Assembly (NCBI GenBank): GCA_024277255.1
Contig: JAJRVQ010000134.1
Span: 1-64,000 of the forward strand
Length of the DNA: 64,000 bases
Reading direction: 5' to 3'
Origin: Acidobacteriota bacterium
GTDB lineage: Bacteria; Acidobacteriota; Thermoanaerobaculia; Multivoradales; SZUA-115
Part shown: in pieces, positions 1 to 9,800 of the stretch
How the letters are laid out: every line of letters begins with the position of its first letter
Position numbering within the stretch: the first letter of the stretch is position 1
The notes under the pieces: generated by a model
The model's database searches: none
What the model saw: only the letters and a program-made list of their open reading frames with translations
Told to the model about the DNA's origin: nothing
Program-made: the position numbers and the translations under genes

Positions 1-1374
1 GCACCCGCCATCTGGGCGCGAGGCGAAGGGCTACGTCTGAGCTTCGACCAGCTGGCGCAGCGCGTCTCGCGCTGGCAGTCCGACCTGCGCGCCGCCCGCC
101 TACCCAGCGCTTCACCGGTCGCCGTGGCGGTGGGCAACGGCGCCGACTTTCCGGCTCTCTTCCTCGCCCTGTTGCGCCTTGGCCACCCGATGGTCAGCAT
201 CGATCTCTCCCTACCGGTGGCCGCCCGCATCGAGCTGTGCCGGCAGTTCGCCATCCCCACCCTTCTCCACACCCCTTCCCACCGCGGCGAGCGGCGAACC
301 ATGGCGCCGGCGGGACCGAGCCCAACCATCGAACGGTTGGATGTAGCCAGCGCACAGGTGGAGCCGATGGCGAGCCCGCTGCCGGCCAGCACCGTCCTAG
401 TCAAGATGACCTCCGGAAGCACCGCCCAGCCGGCGGGTATCTGCTTGCGTGAAGCGGCCCTGGCCGCCGGAATCCGCAGCATCGGCGAGGGGATGGAGAT
501 CGATCATCGCGACCGCATGCTGCTGGCCATCCCAATGAGCCATTCCTACGGCTTCGATCACGGAGTGCTGTCGCTGGCCGTGCTCGGAACCAGCCTGGTG
601 GTGGAGCCCGGCTACTTCCCCGCCACCATTCTGCGCACTCTCGAGGAGGGCGAAATCACCTTCTTCCCCGCCGTTCCACCGATGATCAAGGCGCTGGCGG
701 AAAGCGACTGGCCGGCAGCCTTACCGCTGCGACGGGTGATCAGCGCCGGCGGCCCGCTGCGGGCCGAATTCGCTGAGGCCTTTCACGCCGCTGCGCAGCG
801 CCACGTGCACCAGTTCTACGGCTCGACCGAAACCGGCGGTATCTGCTTTGAAACCGAGCCGCACGAGCCGGCCGCCAACTCCACCGTCGGGCGGCCGCTG
901 CCCGGGGTCAACATCGAACTCGACGCTGAGCAGACCGTCATCGTCGACTCCCCCTCCAACTTCCACGGCTACCTCGGCGGCGCGGCGCTCCCGCGGCGGC
1001 CTGTGATCCTGGCCGACCGCGGTGAATGGACCTCCTGCGGTCGCCTGCGGCTGACCGGCCGCACCGCCGACCTGCTCAAGGTGGCGGGCCGGCGAGTCTC
1101 GGTGCACGCCGTCGAATCCAGGCTACGCCAGCTGGAGGGCGTGCGCGACGCGGCGGTGGTCGGCATCGACGATCCGCTGCGCGGCGATCGGATCGTGGCC
1201 TTCGTCGTCGGTGGCGACGCACTCGGCGCCACCGACCTTCCCACCGGCCTGCTGGCGCGCGACATCCGCTCCATCGAGGCCATCCCCTACACGCCGCGAG
1301 GCAAGCTGGACCGAGCCCTGCTGCACCGTATGGCCCTCGACGGTCGACCGCCAGGCGCCACGGGCGATGAGTAG
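1..1374 (+). CDS. AMP-forming acyl-CoA synthetase/ligase family protein (5' end outside window)
   Basis: The frame is open from base 1 with no stop upstream, so the N-terminus is missing; 457 residues are visible and the gene ends at TAG 1372-1374. It belongs to the ANL adenylating superfamily, which activates carboxylates as acyl-AMP. The phosphate-binding loop KMTSGSTAQPAG lies at about residues 135-146, the A5-type motif FYGSTETGG near 272, the hinge region GRTADLLKVAGRR near 353, and the C-terminal PRGKLD with the usual catalytic lysine near 434. The usual PKG of the phosphate loop reads PAG, so its lysine is absent. The substrate cannot be told: fatty acid, aryl acid and carrier-protein loading are all possible. 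guaB follows after about 116 bases and is probably a separate unit. Confidence 0.85.
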   Translation, partial: APAIWARGEGLRLSFDQLAQRVSRWQSDLRAARLPSASPVAVAVGNGADFPALFLALLRLGHPMVSIDLSLPVAARIELCRQFAIPTLLHTPSHRGERRTMAPAGPSPTIERLDVASAQVEPMASPLPASTVLVKMTSGSTAQPAGICLREAALAAGIRSIGEGMEIDHRDRMLLAIPMSHSYGFDHGVLSLAVLGTSLVVEPGYFPATILRTLEEGEITFFPAVPPMIKALAESDWPAALPLRRVISAGGPLRAEFAEAFHAAAQRHVHQFYGSTETGGICFETEPHEPAANSTVGRPLPGVNIELDAEQTVIVDSPSNFHGYLGGAALPRRPVILADRGEWTSCGRLRLTGRTADLLKVAGRRVSVHAVESRLRQLEGVRDAAVVGIDDPLRGDRIVAFVVGGDALGATDLPTGLLARDIRSIEAIPYTPRGKLDRALLHRMALDGRPPGATGDE

Positions 1375-1490
1375 CCAGCCAGAGATTCTCGACCCAGCCG
1401 AGCAGCGGTTCGTCACCACCAGTCTGGTAGTCTCGACCCGGCAAGAGTGGCCTTATTTCTTCTTTCCTCACTTCCCGGAGACCTGGTGCG

Positions 1491-2960
1491 ATGAAGCCGC
1501 ATGAGCCCCGTTTAGCTTTGACGTTCGACGATGTGCTGATCGTGCCTGGGCTCTCCGAAGTTCATCCCAGCCAGGTCGGGTTGGTGACTCGGCTCAGCCG
1601 CTCGATCGAACTCAACGTGCCGATCGTCTCGGCGGCGATGGACACCGTCACCGAGTCGCGGCTGGCCATCGCCGTGGCGCAATCCGGCGGCATCGGCGTG
1701 GTGCACAAGAACATGTCGATCGACTCGCAAGCGGGCGAGGTCGACAAGGTCAAGCGCAGCGAAGCCGGAATGATCGTCGATCCGGTCACCATGCGGCCGG
1801 ATCAGCAGATCCGCGAAGCGCTGGCGGTGATGAGGCGCTACAAGATCTCCGGACTGCCGGTCACCGATGAATCCGGCCACCTGGTCGGCATCTTGACCAA
1901 CCGCGACCTGCGCTTCGAAACCGATGACAAGAAGACCATCGGCGAGCTGATGACCCGCGACAACCTGATCACCGTTCCGGAAGGAACCACTCTCGACGAA
2001 GCCAAGGCTCTGCTCCACAAACACCGCATCGAGAAGCTCTTGGTGGTCGACGCCGAAGGGAGTCTGACCGGGCTGATCACGGTCAAAGATATTCAAAAGA
2101 TGATCGAGTTCCCCAACGCCTGCAAGGACGCGATGGGGCGGCTGCGCGTCGCCGCGGCGGTCGGCGCCAGCGGCGATTATCTCGACCGTGCTCAGACGCT
2201 GATCGACGCCAAGGTCGACCTGCTGGTTCTGGACTCGTCCCACGCCCACAGCCGTGGGGTCCTCGATGCCACCGAAAGGCTGCGGCAGACCTTTCCGCAG
2301 GTGCAGCTGATGGTCGGCAACGTCGCCACCGCCGCCGCCACCCAGGCGCTGGTCGAGCGCGGTGTCGATGCGGTCAAGGTGGGGATCGGCCCGGGGAGCA
2401 TCTGCACCACGCGCATCGTCACCGGCGCAGGACTGCCGCAATTCACCGCCGTCCTCGACTGTTCGCGGGTGGCCAACGAGGCCGGCGTTCCGGGGATCGC
2501 CGACGGCGGGATCAAGTTCTCCGGCGATGTCACCAAGGCACTGGCCGCCGGCGCCGAAGCGGTGATGATCGGTTCGCTCTTCGCCGGCACCGAGGAGAGT
2601 CCGGGCGAGACCATCCTCTCGCAAGGCCGCACCTACAAGGCCTATCGCGGCATGGGTTCGCTCGGCGCCATGCCGCGCGGCAGTGCCGACCGCTACTTCC
2701 AGAACGAGAACGAGAGCATGGCGAAGCTGGTCCCCGAAGGGATCGAAGGCATGGTCCCCTACAAGGGCAGCGTACACAAGATGCTGACTCAGCTCACCGG
2801 CGGCCTGCGCTCGGGAATGGGGCTGGCGGGGTGCGCCTCGATCGAGCAGCTGCGCGGCGAGGCGCAGCTAGTCCGCGTCTCGCCCGCCGGACTGCGCGAG
2901 AGTCACGCTCACGACGTGGTCATCACCAAGGAAGCCCCCAACTACTGGGTGGAGCGTTAG
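1491..2960 (+). CDS. guaB: Inosine-5'-monophosphate dehydrogenase
   Basis: GuaB oxidises IMP to XMP with NAD+, the committed cytosolic step of GMP synthesis. The 489-residue length matches bacterial IMPDH. The TIM-barrel start TFDDVLIVP is near residue 11, a pair of CBS domains occupies about 95-210, and the catalytic loop [11 protein letters not shown] places the nucleophile at Cys305, the family's usual position. The flap region with RGMGSLGAM and the C-terminal YKGSVHKML are also present. The ATG at 1491 is preceded by GGAG about ten bases upstream. The stop is 19 bases before an ATP-grasp gene, so the two may be co-transcribed. Confidence 0.97.
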   Translation: MKPHEPRLALTFDDVLIVPGLSEVHPSQVGLVTRLSRSIELNVPIVSAAMDTVTESRLAIAVAQSGGIGVVHKNMSIDSQAGEVDKVKRSEAGMIVDPVTMRPDQQIREALAVMRRYKISGLPVTDESGHLVGILTNRDLRFETDDKKTIGELMTRDNLITVPEGTTLDEAKALLHKHRIEKLLVVDAEGSLTGLITVKDIQKMIEFPNACKDAMGRLRVAAAVGASGDYLDRAQTLIDAKVDLLVLDSSHAHSRGVLDATERLRQTFPQVQLMVGNVATAAATQALVERGVDAVKVGIGPGSICTTRIVTGAGLPQFTAVLDCSRVANEAGVPGIADGGIKFSGDVTKALAAGAEAVMIGSLFAGTEESPGETILSQGRTYKAYRGMGSLGAMPRGSADRYFQNENESMAKLVPEGIEGMVPYKGSVHKMLTQLTGGLRSGMGLAGCASIEQLRGEAQLVRVSPAGLRESHAHDVVITKEAPNYWVER

Positions 2961-2979
2961 CCACACGGAGGTTGGGTCG

Positions 2980-4203
2980 ATGCATGTCCTCTTCGTAGAA
3001 CCGAGTTTCCCTTCCTACCAGCAGGAGCTGGCTCGCGGCCTGGCCGAGGCCGGCGCCCGGGTGACCGGGATCGGCGAAGTACCGGTCGAAAGTCTACCGA
3101 GCGAGGTCAAGAGCCTGCTCTACGGCTACGAGCAGATCGGCTCGGTGGTCGACGAGGGGGCTCTCTTGGCGGCGGTGAAAAGGGTCCAGGCGCGCGAGTG
3201 GGTCGACCGGCTGGAGGCGACGATCGAAGCCCACGTCATGCCGGCGGCCAAGGTGCGGCAGGCCTGCGGCATTCCCGGCACCTCGGTCAAGACCGCCTAC
3301 CTGTGTCGCGACAAGCCGACGATGAAAGAGGCCTTGCGCGCCGCCGGCGTTGCCTGCGCCGCCTCGGCAGGGGTGGATAGCGCCGAAGAGGCGCGCGACT
3401 TCGCGGCTCAGGTCGGTTTGCCGGTGATCCTCAAACCGCGCAGCGCCGCGGGCTCGGCCGGGGCCTACCGCGCCGGCAACCCGGCGCAGCTGGAAGCGGC
3501 GATCGAGGCCAGTGGTCTACACCAGGGTCAGTCGACGGCGATCGAAGAGTTCATCGAGGGCCACGAGGGCTTCTACGACACCATCACCATCGGCGGCCGG
3601 ATCGTGCACGAATTCATCTCGCACTACTATCCACCGGTCTTGGAGGCGATGCGCGAGCGCTGGCTCTCGCCCCAGGTGGTGACCAGCAACCGGGTGGACG
3701 CCGAAAGCTACGACGAACTCAAAGCGATGGGCCGCAAGGTGATCGAGGCCCTGGCCATCGGCACCTCCGCCACTCACATGGAGTGGTTCTTCGGTCCCAA
3801 GGGGCTCAAGTTCTCCGAGATCGGCTGCCGTCCCACCGGGCAATCCTGCTGGGACCTCTACTGCGAAGCCAACGATTTCGACCTCTACCGGGAATGGGGC
3901 ATGGCGATCGTCCACGGCCGCGGGGAGCAAACCCCGAGCCGGCGCCTGGCCACCGGCATCGTCGCGTTACGCCCTGACCGCGACGGCCGAATCGCCGGCT
4001 ACCGGGGCATTGACGAGGTGCAGAGAGCGTTCGGAAAGTGGGTGACCCAAGCCCACTTTCCGCCCGCCGGAACCCCCACCCGCCCGATCGACGCCGGCTA
4101 CATGGCCAACGCCTGGGTGAAGTTGCACCACCCGGACTACGACCGCTTGCTGGAGATGCTCAATACCATCGGCAAGACGGTGAAAGTCTTCGCCCAGCCT
4201 TGA
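2980..4203 (+). CDS. ATP-grasp domain protein of unknown substrate
   Basis: This 407-residue cytosolic protein has an N-terminal Rossmann-like pre-grasp region (MHVLFVEPSFPSYQQE) and an ATP-grasp fold over about residues 105-290. The fold is marked by VILKPRSAAGSAGAYR, the acidic segment IEEFIEGHEGFYDT, and MEWFFGPKG followed by FSEIGCRPTG, which supplies the metal-binding acidic residue. ATP-grasp ligases join a carboxylate to an amine or thiol through an acyl-phosphate. GGAGG eight bases before the ATG supports this start. It follows guaB closely, but nothing here ties it to purine synthesis; carbamoyl-phosphate-synthase-like amino-acid ligases are the nearest resemblance. The substrate is unknown. 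Confidence 0.85.
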   Translation: MHVLFVEPSFPSYQQELARGLAEAGARVTGIGEVPVESLPSEVKSLLYGYEQIGSVVDEGALLAAVKRVQAREWVDRLEATIEAHVMPAAKVRQACGIPGTSVKTAYLCRDKPTMKEALRAAGVACAASAGVDSAEEARDFAAQVGLPVILKPRSAAGSAGAYRAGNPAQLEAAIEASGLHQGQSTAIEEFIEGHEGFYDTITIGGRIVHEFISHYYPPVLEAMRERWLSPQVVTSNRVDAESYDELKAMGRKVIEALAIGTSATHMEWFFGPKGLKFSEIGCRPTGQSCWDLYCEANDFDLYREWGMAIVHGRGEQTPSRRLATGIVALRPDRDGRIAGYRGIDEVQRAFGKWVTQAHFPPAGTPTRPIDAGYMANAWVKLHHPDYDRLLEMLNTIGKTVKVFAQP

Positions 4204-4240
4204 CCTTCTTCCCGGCCGCCGTCTGGTGCCAAGGCTCCCC

Positions 4241-4744
4241 TCAGGCCGCGAAGGGATCGAAGTCGGCGGTCGGCCCGTAGACCGGCGGCACCGGTTCGCC
4301 GGCAAAGCGCAGGTAGGCGGAAAGCTGGCCACGGTGGTGGTAGAGGTGGTTGAACAGGAAGCCACGGATCGCCATCGCCCGCGGCATGGCCATCATCTCT
4401 TCCTCCCCACGGTAGAGCCGCCAGGTGTCGTCCAGCTTGTCGCCAAGGCTGCCCAGCCACTCCTTGGACCGGCTGACCCCCGCGTCGAAGAGGGCCAGCA
4501 GGGAGGCCCGATCGGCCGGAGGTGCGCTCGGGGCCGGCCGTTGTGAGATGTCAAAACTGTCACCGTCCAGGAGAGTGGGCATGTTGTTGAGCATTCCCGC
4601 CATATGGCCGCATAGTTCCTCCATCGACATCCCTTTTTCATGCGGGCGCCAGTCGTATTTACTTTCCGGAACAGCCTCCAGCAGGCGGCGAGTGGTGGCG
4701 GCCTCTTGGTCGAATTCAGCCAGCATGGCTTCGATCAGGTTCAT
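4241..4744 (-). CDS. DinB-like four-helix metalloprotein
   Basis: The product is 167 residues. It has the DinB/YfiT layout: an N-terminal helix MNLIEAMLAEFDQEAATTR, a central histidine (CGHMAGM) and a C-terminal HLYHHRGQLSAYLR in which the paired histidines complete the metal site. Family members are putative thiol-dependent transferases or hydrolases of the DinB superfamily. The frame is open further upstream, but the ATG at 4744 is chosen because GAGGA lies nine to ten bases before it and the family begins here. The gene is convergent with the ATP-grasp gene, 37 bases away. The partner thiol and substrate are unknown. Confidence 0.8.
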   Translation of the reverse strand: MNLIEAMLAEFDQEAATTRRLLEAVPESKYDWRPHEKGMSMEELCGHMAGMLNNMPTLLDGDSFDISQRPAPSAPPADRASLLALFDAGVSRSKEWLGSLGDKLDDTWRLYRGEEEMMAMPRAMAIRGFLFNHLYHHRGQLSAYLRFAGEPVPPVYGPTADFDPFAA

Positions 4745-4976
4745 CGGTTCAATCCTCTTGAAGTGGGTGAGACATAGACTTTTGCCGACCGCGGCGGGCT
4801 CGCATTCGATGCGATCGAGCGGATCCGACCCGCCGCCGGCCATCCCGGCCCGCGCCCCCTCGCCATCGGCGTCAAAGGCGGAGTGGACAAAGCGCAGCGT
4901 AGCCATATCATCATCTTCTTCGAGCCGGCCCTGCACAGTATCGCAGACGGGCTCGGGGTGGGAGAGCTGCGCGTTA
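4745..4976. other. Intergenic stretch between the DinB-like gene and the unknown cassette
   Basis: About 230 bases. The minus-strand frame of the DinB-like gene stays open through it, but without family resemblance or a ribosome-binding site at the upstream starts. I see no convincing promoter hexamers, terminator or small gene. It presumably holds the leader of the DinB-like gene. Confidence 0.4.
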
Positions 4977-5420
4977 TCACCCAACTCGCTTAGCTACGTC
5001 GCTAAGAATCGATCTGATATGTCTCAGCACCCTCTTTTCCTCGCCGACGGCTCGATCCAGATTGGTGATACCGCAATGCCCTGCGCCTCCAGGCAGGTTC
5101 GCCATCCTTGGCGGCATTGGATCACGGACCACACGCAGGTTCTCCTCTCGGTCGGGGCGCCTCACTTGTCGGATCTTCCGAACGGGAAGTTCAAAGACGA
5201 GTCTCTCTCTCGACTGTCCAGCAAAGCTCTGCGCCTGCTTGGCCGAAGTCAGGTGCCGATCCCAGACTGAAACCAGGACTGGTTTGCGACTCTTCTCCTC
5301 CGTCCTGGGGATGAAGTGCCAAAACTGTAGCCTCTCGGAACTAGCTGGAAAATCTCCCTTGACGGGCGCCAGCCGGATAACCGATCCGCCTGGGACCTCC
5401 TCAAGATCGCGTCGGTCCAC
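4977..5420 (-). CDS. Hypothetical protein, third gene of a low-G+C cassette
   Basis: 147 residues, not recognised. The GTG start (5418-5420) abuts the TAA stop of the preceding gene (5421-5423), which indicates translational coupling. The composition is protein-like: an N-terminal region with VIRLAPVKGD and WHFIPR, a middle segment rich in Arg and Gln, and a C-terminal part with NLPGGAGHCGITNLD followed by a helix. No signal peptide or membrane segment is visible. Codon use is less G/C-biased at third positions than in guaB or the downstream repeat-protein gene, as in its two cassette partners. Function is unknown. The frame could be questioned because of its length, but its tight coupling argues that it is real. 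Confidence 0.6.
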   Translation of the reverse strand: MDRRDLEEVPGGSVIRLAPVKGDFPASSERLQFWHFIPRTEEKSRKPVLVSVWDRHLTSAKQAQSFAGQSRERLVFELPVRKIRQVRRPDREENLRVVRDPMPPRMANLPGGAGHCGITNLDRAVGEEKRVLRHIRSILSDVAKRVG

Positions 5421-5987
5421 TTAGCCTTCCGAAGAGTTTCCGTGAGCCTTGCTACCACCTATCGTCAGACTGAGCCAGCGAATGAGTTCAGGCGACAGGC
5501 ACCAAAGGTCGAGATCTTCTCGCCCTTCCACTCTTTCGCAGGACCTGTCTCGGTAGAACCAGCCGAACTTCCCGGAGTCGGAGAGTTCAAACTCGAAGTG
5601 GTGCCGCTCTCGATCCCACCCAAGATGGAAGCCTTCATCCGAGAAGCCCGCACTCGGCGGAGGCAATTCATCATCGATGACGATCTGCAGGATTTTCCAT
5701 AGCTTCCGTGCACTTTCAACGATGACACATCGCGCCCCGGTGGACTCAGTCAGGATTCGGTCAAGGTAGCTCCACCAACCCTGTACTGCGTCCGGTTCTA
5801 GTGAGCCACTGGCCTGCTCTGCCAGTTCCACATATCGTTGCTGGAGTGCTGCCAGGGCATTCTCAACTCCATAGTCATCCTTCGAGGGTATGACTTGTTG
5901 TCTTGCCTGACTCTGCCACCATTCTGGTTGAGGTTCGTTTGGAACGTCAGTCTGCGTAAGATCTAGCTTACGGAGCGGCTCTGCCAT
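5421..5987 (-). CDS. Hypothetical protein, second gene of a low-G+C cassette
   Basis: 188 residues, soluble, acidic and rich in tryptophan (PEWWQSQARQ, GWWSYLDRIL, KLWKILQIVI, FGWFYRDRSC, DLWCLSPELIRWLSL). No signal peptide or membrane segment is seen. The pattern of an N-terminal helical region followed by an aromatic beta-rich part (HFEFELSDSGKFGWFYRD) resembles small uncharacterised accessory proteins, but I cannot assign a family. It starts with ATG inside the end of the upstream gene (25-base overlap) and its stop abuts the next start, so the three are almost certainly one operon. Confidence 0.7.
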   Translation of the reverse strand: MAEPLRKLDLTQTDVPNEPQPEWWQSQARQQVIPSKDDYGVENALAALQQRYVELAEQASGSLEPDAVQGWWSYLDRILTESTGARCVIVESARKLWKILQIVIDDELPPPSAGFSDEGFHLGWDRERHHFEFELSDSGKFGWFYRDRSCERVEGREDLDLWCLSPELIRWLSLTIGGSKAHGNSSEG

Positions 5988-6688
5988 TGCACCTCCACTG
6001 GAAAAGTCGGCGCCCCAAGAGCCTTGCGCATGTACTCACCGAGCACCTTGCTCGCCTCTGACGGCGTGCCGACCGTAGCTGATAACACAGCTTCCCCGTG
6101 AACATAGAGACCGTTCGGTCTGATATTCCGTGACGGCTCGAAACCCATGGTCAATCTCTCGATCTCGTCACCCGAGGGCTGGATCTCATAGAAGGCGCCC
6201 GAGAAAGAACGTTTCCCGAGACTTCGAGGGACTGGCTTGACGTATCGGCCAACGAACTTGTCAGGCGAATCACCCTCCATGATGGCGTGGGCATTCATCC
6301 CGAAGACATAACTTTCCGCCTCCACTCTGGAATCAGCCGATTTTGCAGCCTGTAGAAGATCATCCGCGATGGAGGACACCGAGTCACCGAGCAGTTCCGG
6401 TGCTGGAAAGCTCGCAAACTGAATACCAGTTCGGGCCGCCCCCAGATAGACCGTGGCCAGGCCACCTAGCACCGCAGCTGAAATCGTTGAACCAGCCAGG
6501 TCTGAGGGCATGACATCAATCTTGAGATTCTCAAGCCGCGCGCCGAACTTGCTCATTGCCATCAGGAGTTTGTCGAGAGCTTCTCTCTCGGGTGCAAGCA
6601 GGCGAACCACCGGAGTTGCGAACCGCGCCTCAAAACTAATACTCGGGCTGCTGATTGCCAGGGTTGGCCGCTGTCTCTTTGTCGCCAT
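5963..6688 (-). CDS. Hypothetical protein, first gene of a low-G+C cassette
   Basis: 241 residues from the ATG at 6688; a GTG at 6706 would add six residues. The N-terminal part (ISFEARFATPVVRLLAPERE) suggests a beta-strand and helix start. A hydrophobic, small-residue stretch LAGSTISAAVLGGLATVYLG at about residues 63-82 could be a buried helix or a single membrane segment. The C-terminal half contains NIRPNGLYVHGEAVLSA. I recognise no family. It leads a three-gene minus-strand operon whose G+C is lower by eye than the flanks, which suggests horizontal acquisition. The 136 bases upstream show no strong promoter consensus. Confidence 0.65.
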   Translation of the reverse strand: MATKRQRPTLAISSPSISFEARFATPVVRLLAPEREALDKLLMAMSKFGARLENLKIDVMPSDLAGSTISAAVLGGLATVYLGAARTGIQFASFPAPELLGDSVSSIADDLLQAAKSADSRVEAESYVFGMNAHAIMEGDSPDKFVGRYVKPVPRSLGKRSFSGAFYEIQPSGDEIERLTMGFEPSRNIRPNGLYVHGEAVLSATVGTPSEASKVLGEYMRKALGAPTFPVEVQWQSRSVS

Positions 6689-6824
6689 CTCTCTGAATCT
6701 TAGCACTTCGCCCGAACTCGACTGTCGATCGTCGCCTGGTAATGAGCAAAGCAGTTACTGAACCCGGCCAGTGTTGGTGGAGTCTTGCCTAGCACCAATT
6801 CGTCGCCTTCAGCGGCCCGCGCGG

Positions 6825-9800
6825 CTACTCCAGACTCACCTCGATGTCGGGGCCGCCGGTCGAGGCGGCGATGGACGACCAGGTTCGGCCGTCGGAGGCC
6901 CGTACTTGCAGGATCCACAGGCCAGCCGGCACCCCTTCGACCAACGCCCGCCCGCCGACCAGTTGCCACGAGTCTTCCAGCCTTCCACCCCATGCCAAGT
7001 GACGGAATGGACGGCCGCCGTCGGCGACCATGGTGAGCACGGCGGAGGTGTCGCTCTCGACCAGCTCCGGCACTCGTACCCGCAACCGACCCGCCGTCGG
7101 GAGTACCACCTGCAACGGTTCGCTCGGCACAGTGACCCGGGCTTCGACCACCGCACCGCCGGTGCCGCCGATCAGCAGGCTCCACTCCCCCGCCGGCAGG
7201 GTCGAGAAGGGAGTGCCTTGGGGGAAGGCACCCCGAGTCTCGGCGAAGAGACGGCCGGTGCCGTCGCGGCCCCAGACGGTGAGGTAGCGCGGTGTCTTGC
7301 CGGAAGGGAGGCTGGCAATCACTTCGAGGCCGCTGGCGGGCTCGATCTCGACTCGCACCGAGGCGGTGCTGCCCGCCGCCGCCTCGACCGTCTGCTCGGC
7401 CGGCTGATAGCCGTTGCGCTGTACCGAGAGGCGGAAGCGGCCGCCGGGCAAGGTGTCGTAGTGGAAAGCGCCCTGCGCGTCGCTGGCAAACGAGAACTTC
7501 GAGCCCTCACCACCAGCGGGCAGCTGCTGCAACAGGTTGACGAGAGCGCCGTCGACCGGGCCACCGGTGGCGGCATCGACGACGACGCCGGCGATGGCCG
7601 CCGTCTCGATCTCGATCAACAGCTCGCGGTCGTCGACCAGCAGCAGATTCTGGTTGTGGATCAACCCCTGCGCATGCTGCGCCATACCGAGTTGGTAGCT
7701 GCCCGGTTGCAGATCCTCCAGCCGAAATCGCCCCTCGACGTCCGTCGTCGTCGAGCGCGAAAGCGGCACCTCCTGGCGGCGCAACTCGACCTGCGCCGAG
7801 ACCACCGGCTCACCGCCGTGGAGCACCAGACCGCGCAGAGTCACGCCACGGCCAAACTCGAGGTCGCGACTTACCGAAGGCACTCCAGGAGGCAAGGTGA
7901 CTCGCGCTCGCGCCTGGCGCTGGCCGCCGGCCAATACGGCGCGTACCGTCCAATCGTCCGGCTCCAGATCCACCACGGTGAACTGACCCTCGAAATCGAC
8001 TTCACCCGCCCGCTCGTGGCGCTCCGGGGCCGTGGCCCGCACCTCGACCCGCGCCAGCTGGTCGAAATCGAGGCCGAGGATCCGCCCTTCGATCCGGCCG
8101 CCGCGCTGCAGCCGGACTTCGACCTCCTCGACCTTGGCGCCGGCGACGCGGATCTGCCTCCTCGGTTCGCTCTCGGCGTAGCCGCGCAGCCGGCCGTGCA
8201 CCGAGTAGCCACCCTGGGCGACGCGCTCGAAGAGGAAGGCTCCAGCCTCGTCGGCACGCACGCGATACTCGACGAAGGCGTCAGAATCGAGCGGCTGCAG
8301 CTCAACCTCGGCGCCGCCGACAGGTAGGTCGGAGCCATCGACGACCAGGCCGCTGACCGCGTAGCCCCCTTCGAGCACGAACTCCGCTTCGCTGACCCCG
8401 AGTTCGATGTCGAGTTCGCGCACCAGCCGGTCAAAGCCCGGATGTTCGACCCACACCGCCACGGTGCCCGGCGCGATCCCCTCCACTCGGTATCTACCCG
8501 CAGCGTCGGAACAACCCGTCGACCGGCCGACGCTCACCCGTGCTCCGGCCACCGGCTCCAGCTCTGAGTCCAGCACCACGCCGGTCAACACCGCGCCCTT
8601 CTCGAGGACAAAGTGCAGCGCTGGCGGATCGCTTTCGAATGCCAGCTCCACGAGTTGCGCCACGGCCGGCTGGTAGCCATCGGCGAAGGCTTCCACCTCG
8701 TAAGAGCCGGCCTCCACGTCCTCGAACTGGAAGCGACCCTCGGCGTCGGAGACCACCGATCGCGAAAGGGAGAAGCTGAGCCGTGCTCCCGCCGCGGAAT
8801 CGGCGTCGAGCGACAGCGGATGAAGGTCGAGCTTCGTTCCCGCGATCGCAACTCCCTCGCTGTCCGTCACCCGCCCGGCCAGTTGCAGCGCACTGCGGAG
8901 GGTGACGGTCAACGGCCCTTCGAGCGGTGGTGTCAGCGGCGCCAGCCGCAACGGCAAGAAGCCCGGTGCATCGACCGTCAGAGCGACGCTCACCCCCACT
9001 GCCAGGCTGTCGAGGGCGAAACGACCAGCGGCATCGGCGACCACATCCGGTTCTCCGGCGGGAGTCATCACCAACGTCGAACCACTGTCCACCGCCCCCG
9101 CCGACCGCCAGACGGCTGCCTCCGCCACCCCTTCACCCACCACGTCGACCACCCGCCCGCTCAGCGTCACCCCACGTTCAAGGACCAGCGTGCCCAATTC
9201 GAAGATGCCGGCTCCACGCGGAATCCGCAGCCCGCGAACGCGAGTGGGAGCGTATCCTCGGCGGCTCACCTGTAGGTCGACGACCCCCTCTTCCATCCCC
9301 ATCACCACAAAATGGCCGTCCGTCTCGGTGAGAGCCCGCCAACCCTCTTGCGCTGAGTCGGCCGACTCCGTCGCCTCATCCGCCGGCAGCAGGCGGACTT
9401 CGGCGCCTGCGATCGGCCGCTCCTCACCGTCGAGCACCCAGCCGGAGGCGGTTCTACCGCGGCTCAGGACGATCACCAGCTCTTCCCGGCCGGCGCCCTC
9501 TGCCAACGGATCGAAGCTCACCATCGCCGGATTCGATCCATCCGCAACCACCCGCACGGCGAGCGGAGCGGTGGCGGGGAGACCGAGAAGGGTGAAGCTG
9601 CCGTCGGGGCCGGTCACCGCCCGGCCCGCGGCGCGATCGAGCCCGAGGGTCTTCCGGCTGCCCTTCTGCTCCAGGACCGCCACCCGCGCCCGAGCGACCG
9701 GACCTCCCGCCGAGTCGACGACCCATCCGAGAAGCCGAACGCCCAAAGGGAGCACGAGGTCCGGCGCGGTGAGGGGTTGCGAACTTACTTTGAGGGCCAG

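Noticed and set aside
1375-1490. Possible tRNA-like GGTTCGTC segment before guaB
   Set aside because: No acceptor, D or anticodon stems can be drawn around it.
1512-2777. Minus-strand open frame of 421 codons opposite guaB
   Set aside because: It mirrors a certain gene in high-G+C sequence, is rich in Arg, Gly, His and Asp as expected of a shadow frame, and shows no family motif.
4425-5270. Plus-strand open frame of 281 codons across the DinB-like gene and the unknown cassette
   Set aside because: Very rich in Ser and Arg, spans an intergenic gap and two real minus-strand genes, and has no ribosome site.
6771-8327. Plus-strand open frame of 518 codons opposite the repeat protein
   Set aside because: It lies inside the clear minus-strand array, and its His/Arg/Gln-rich sequence lacks any domain pattern.
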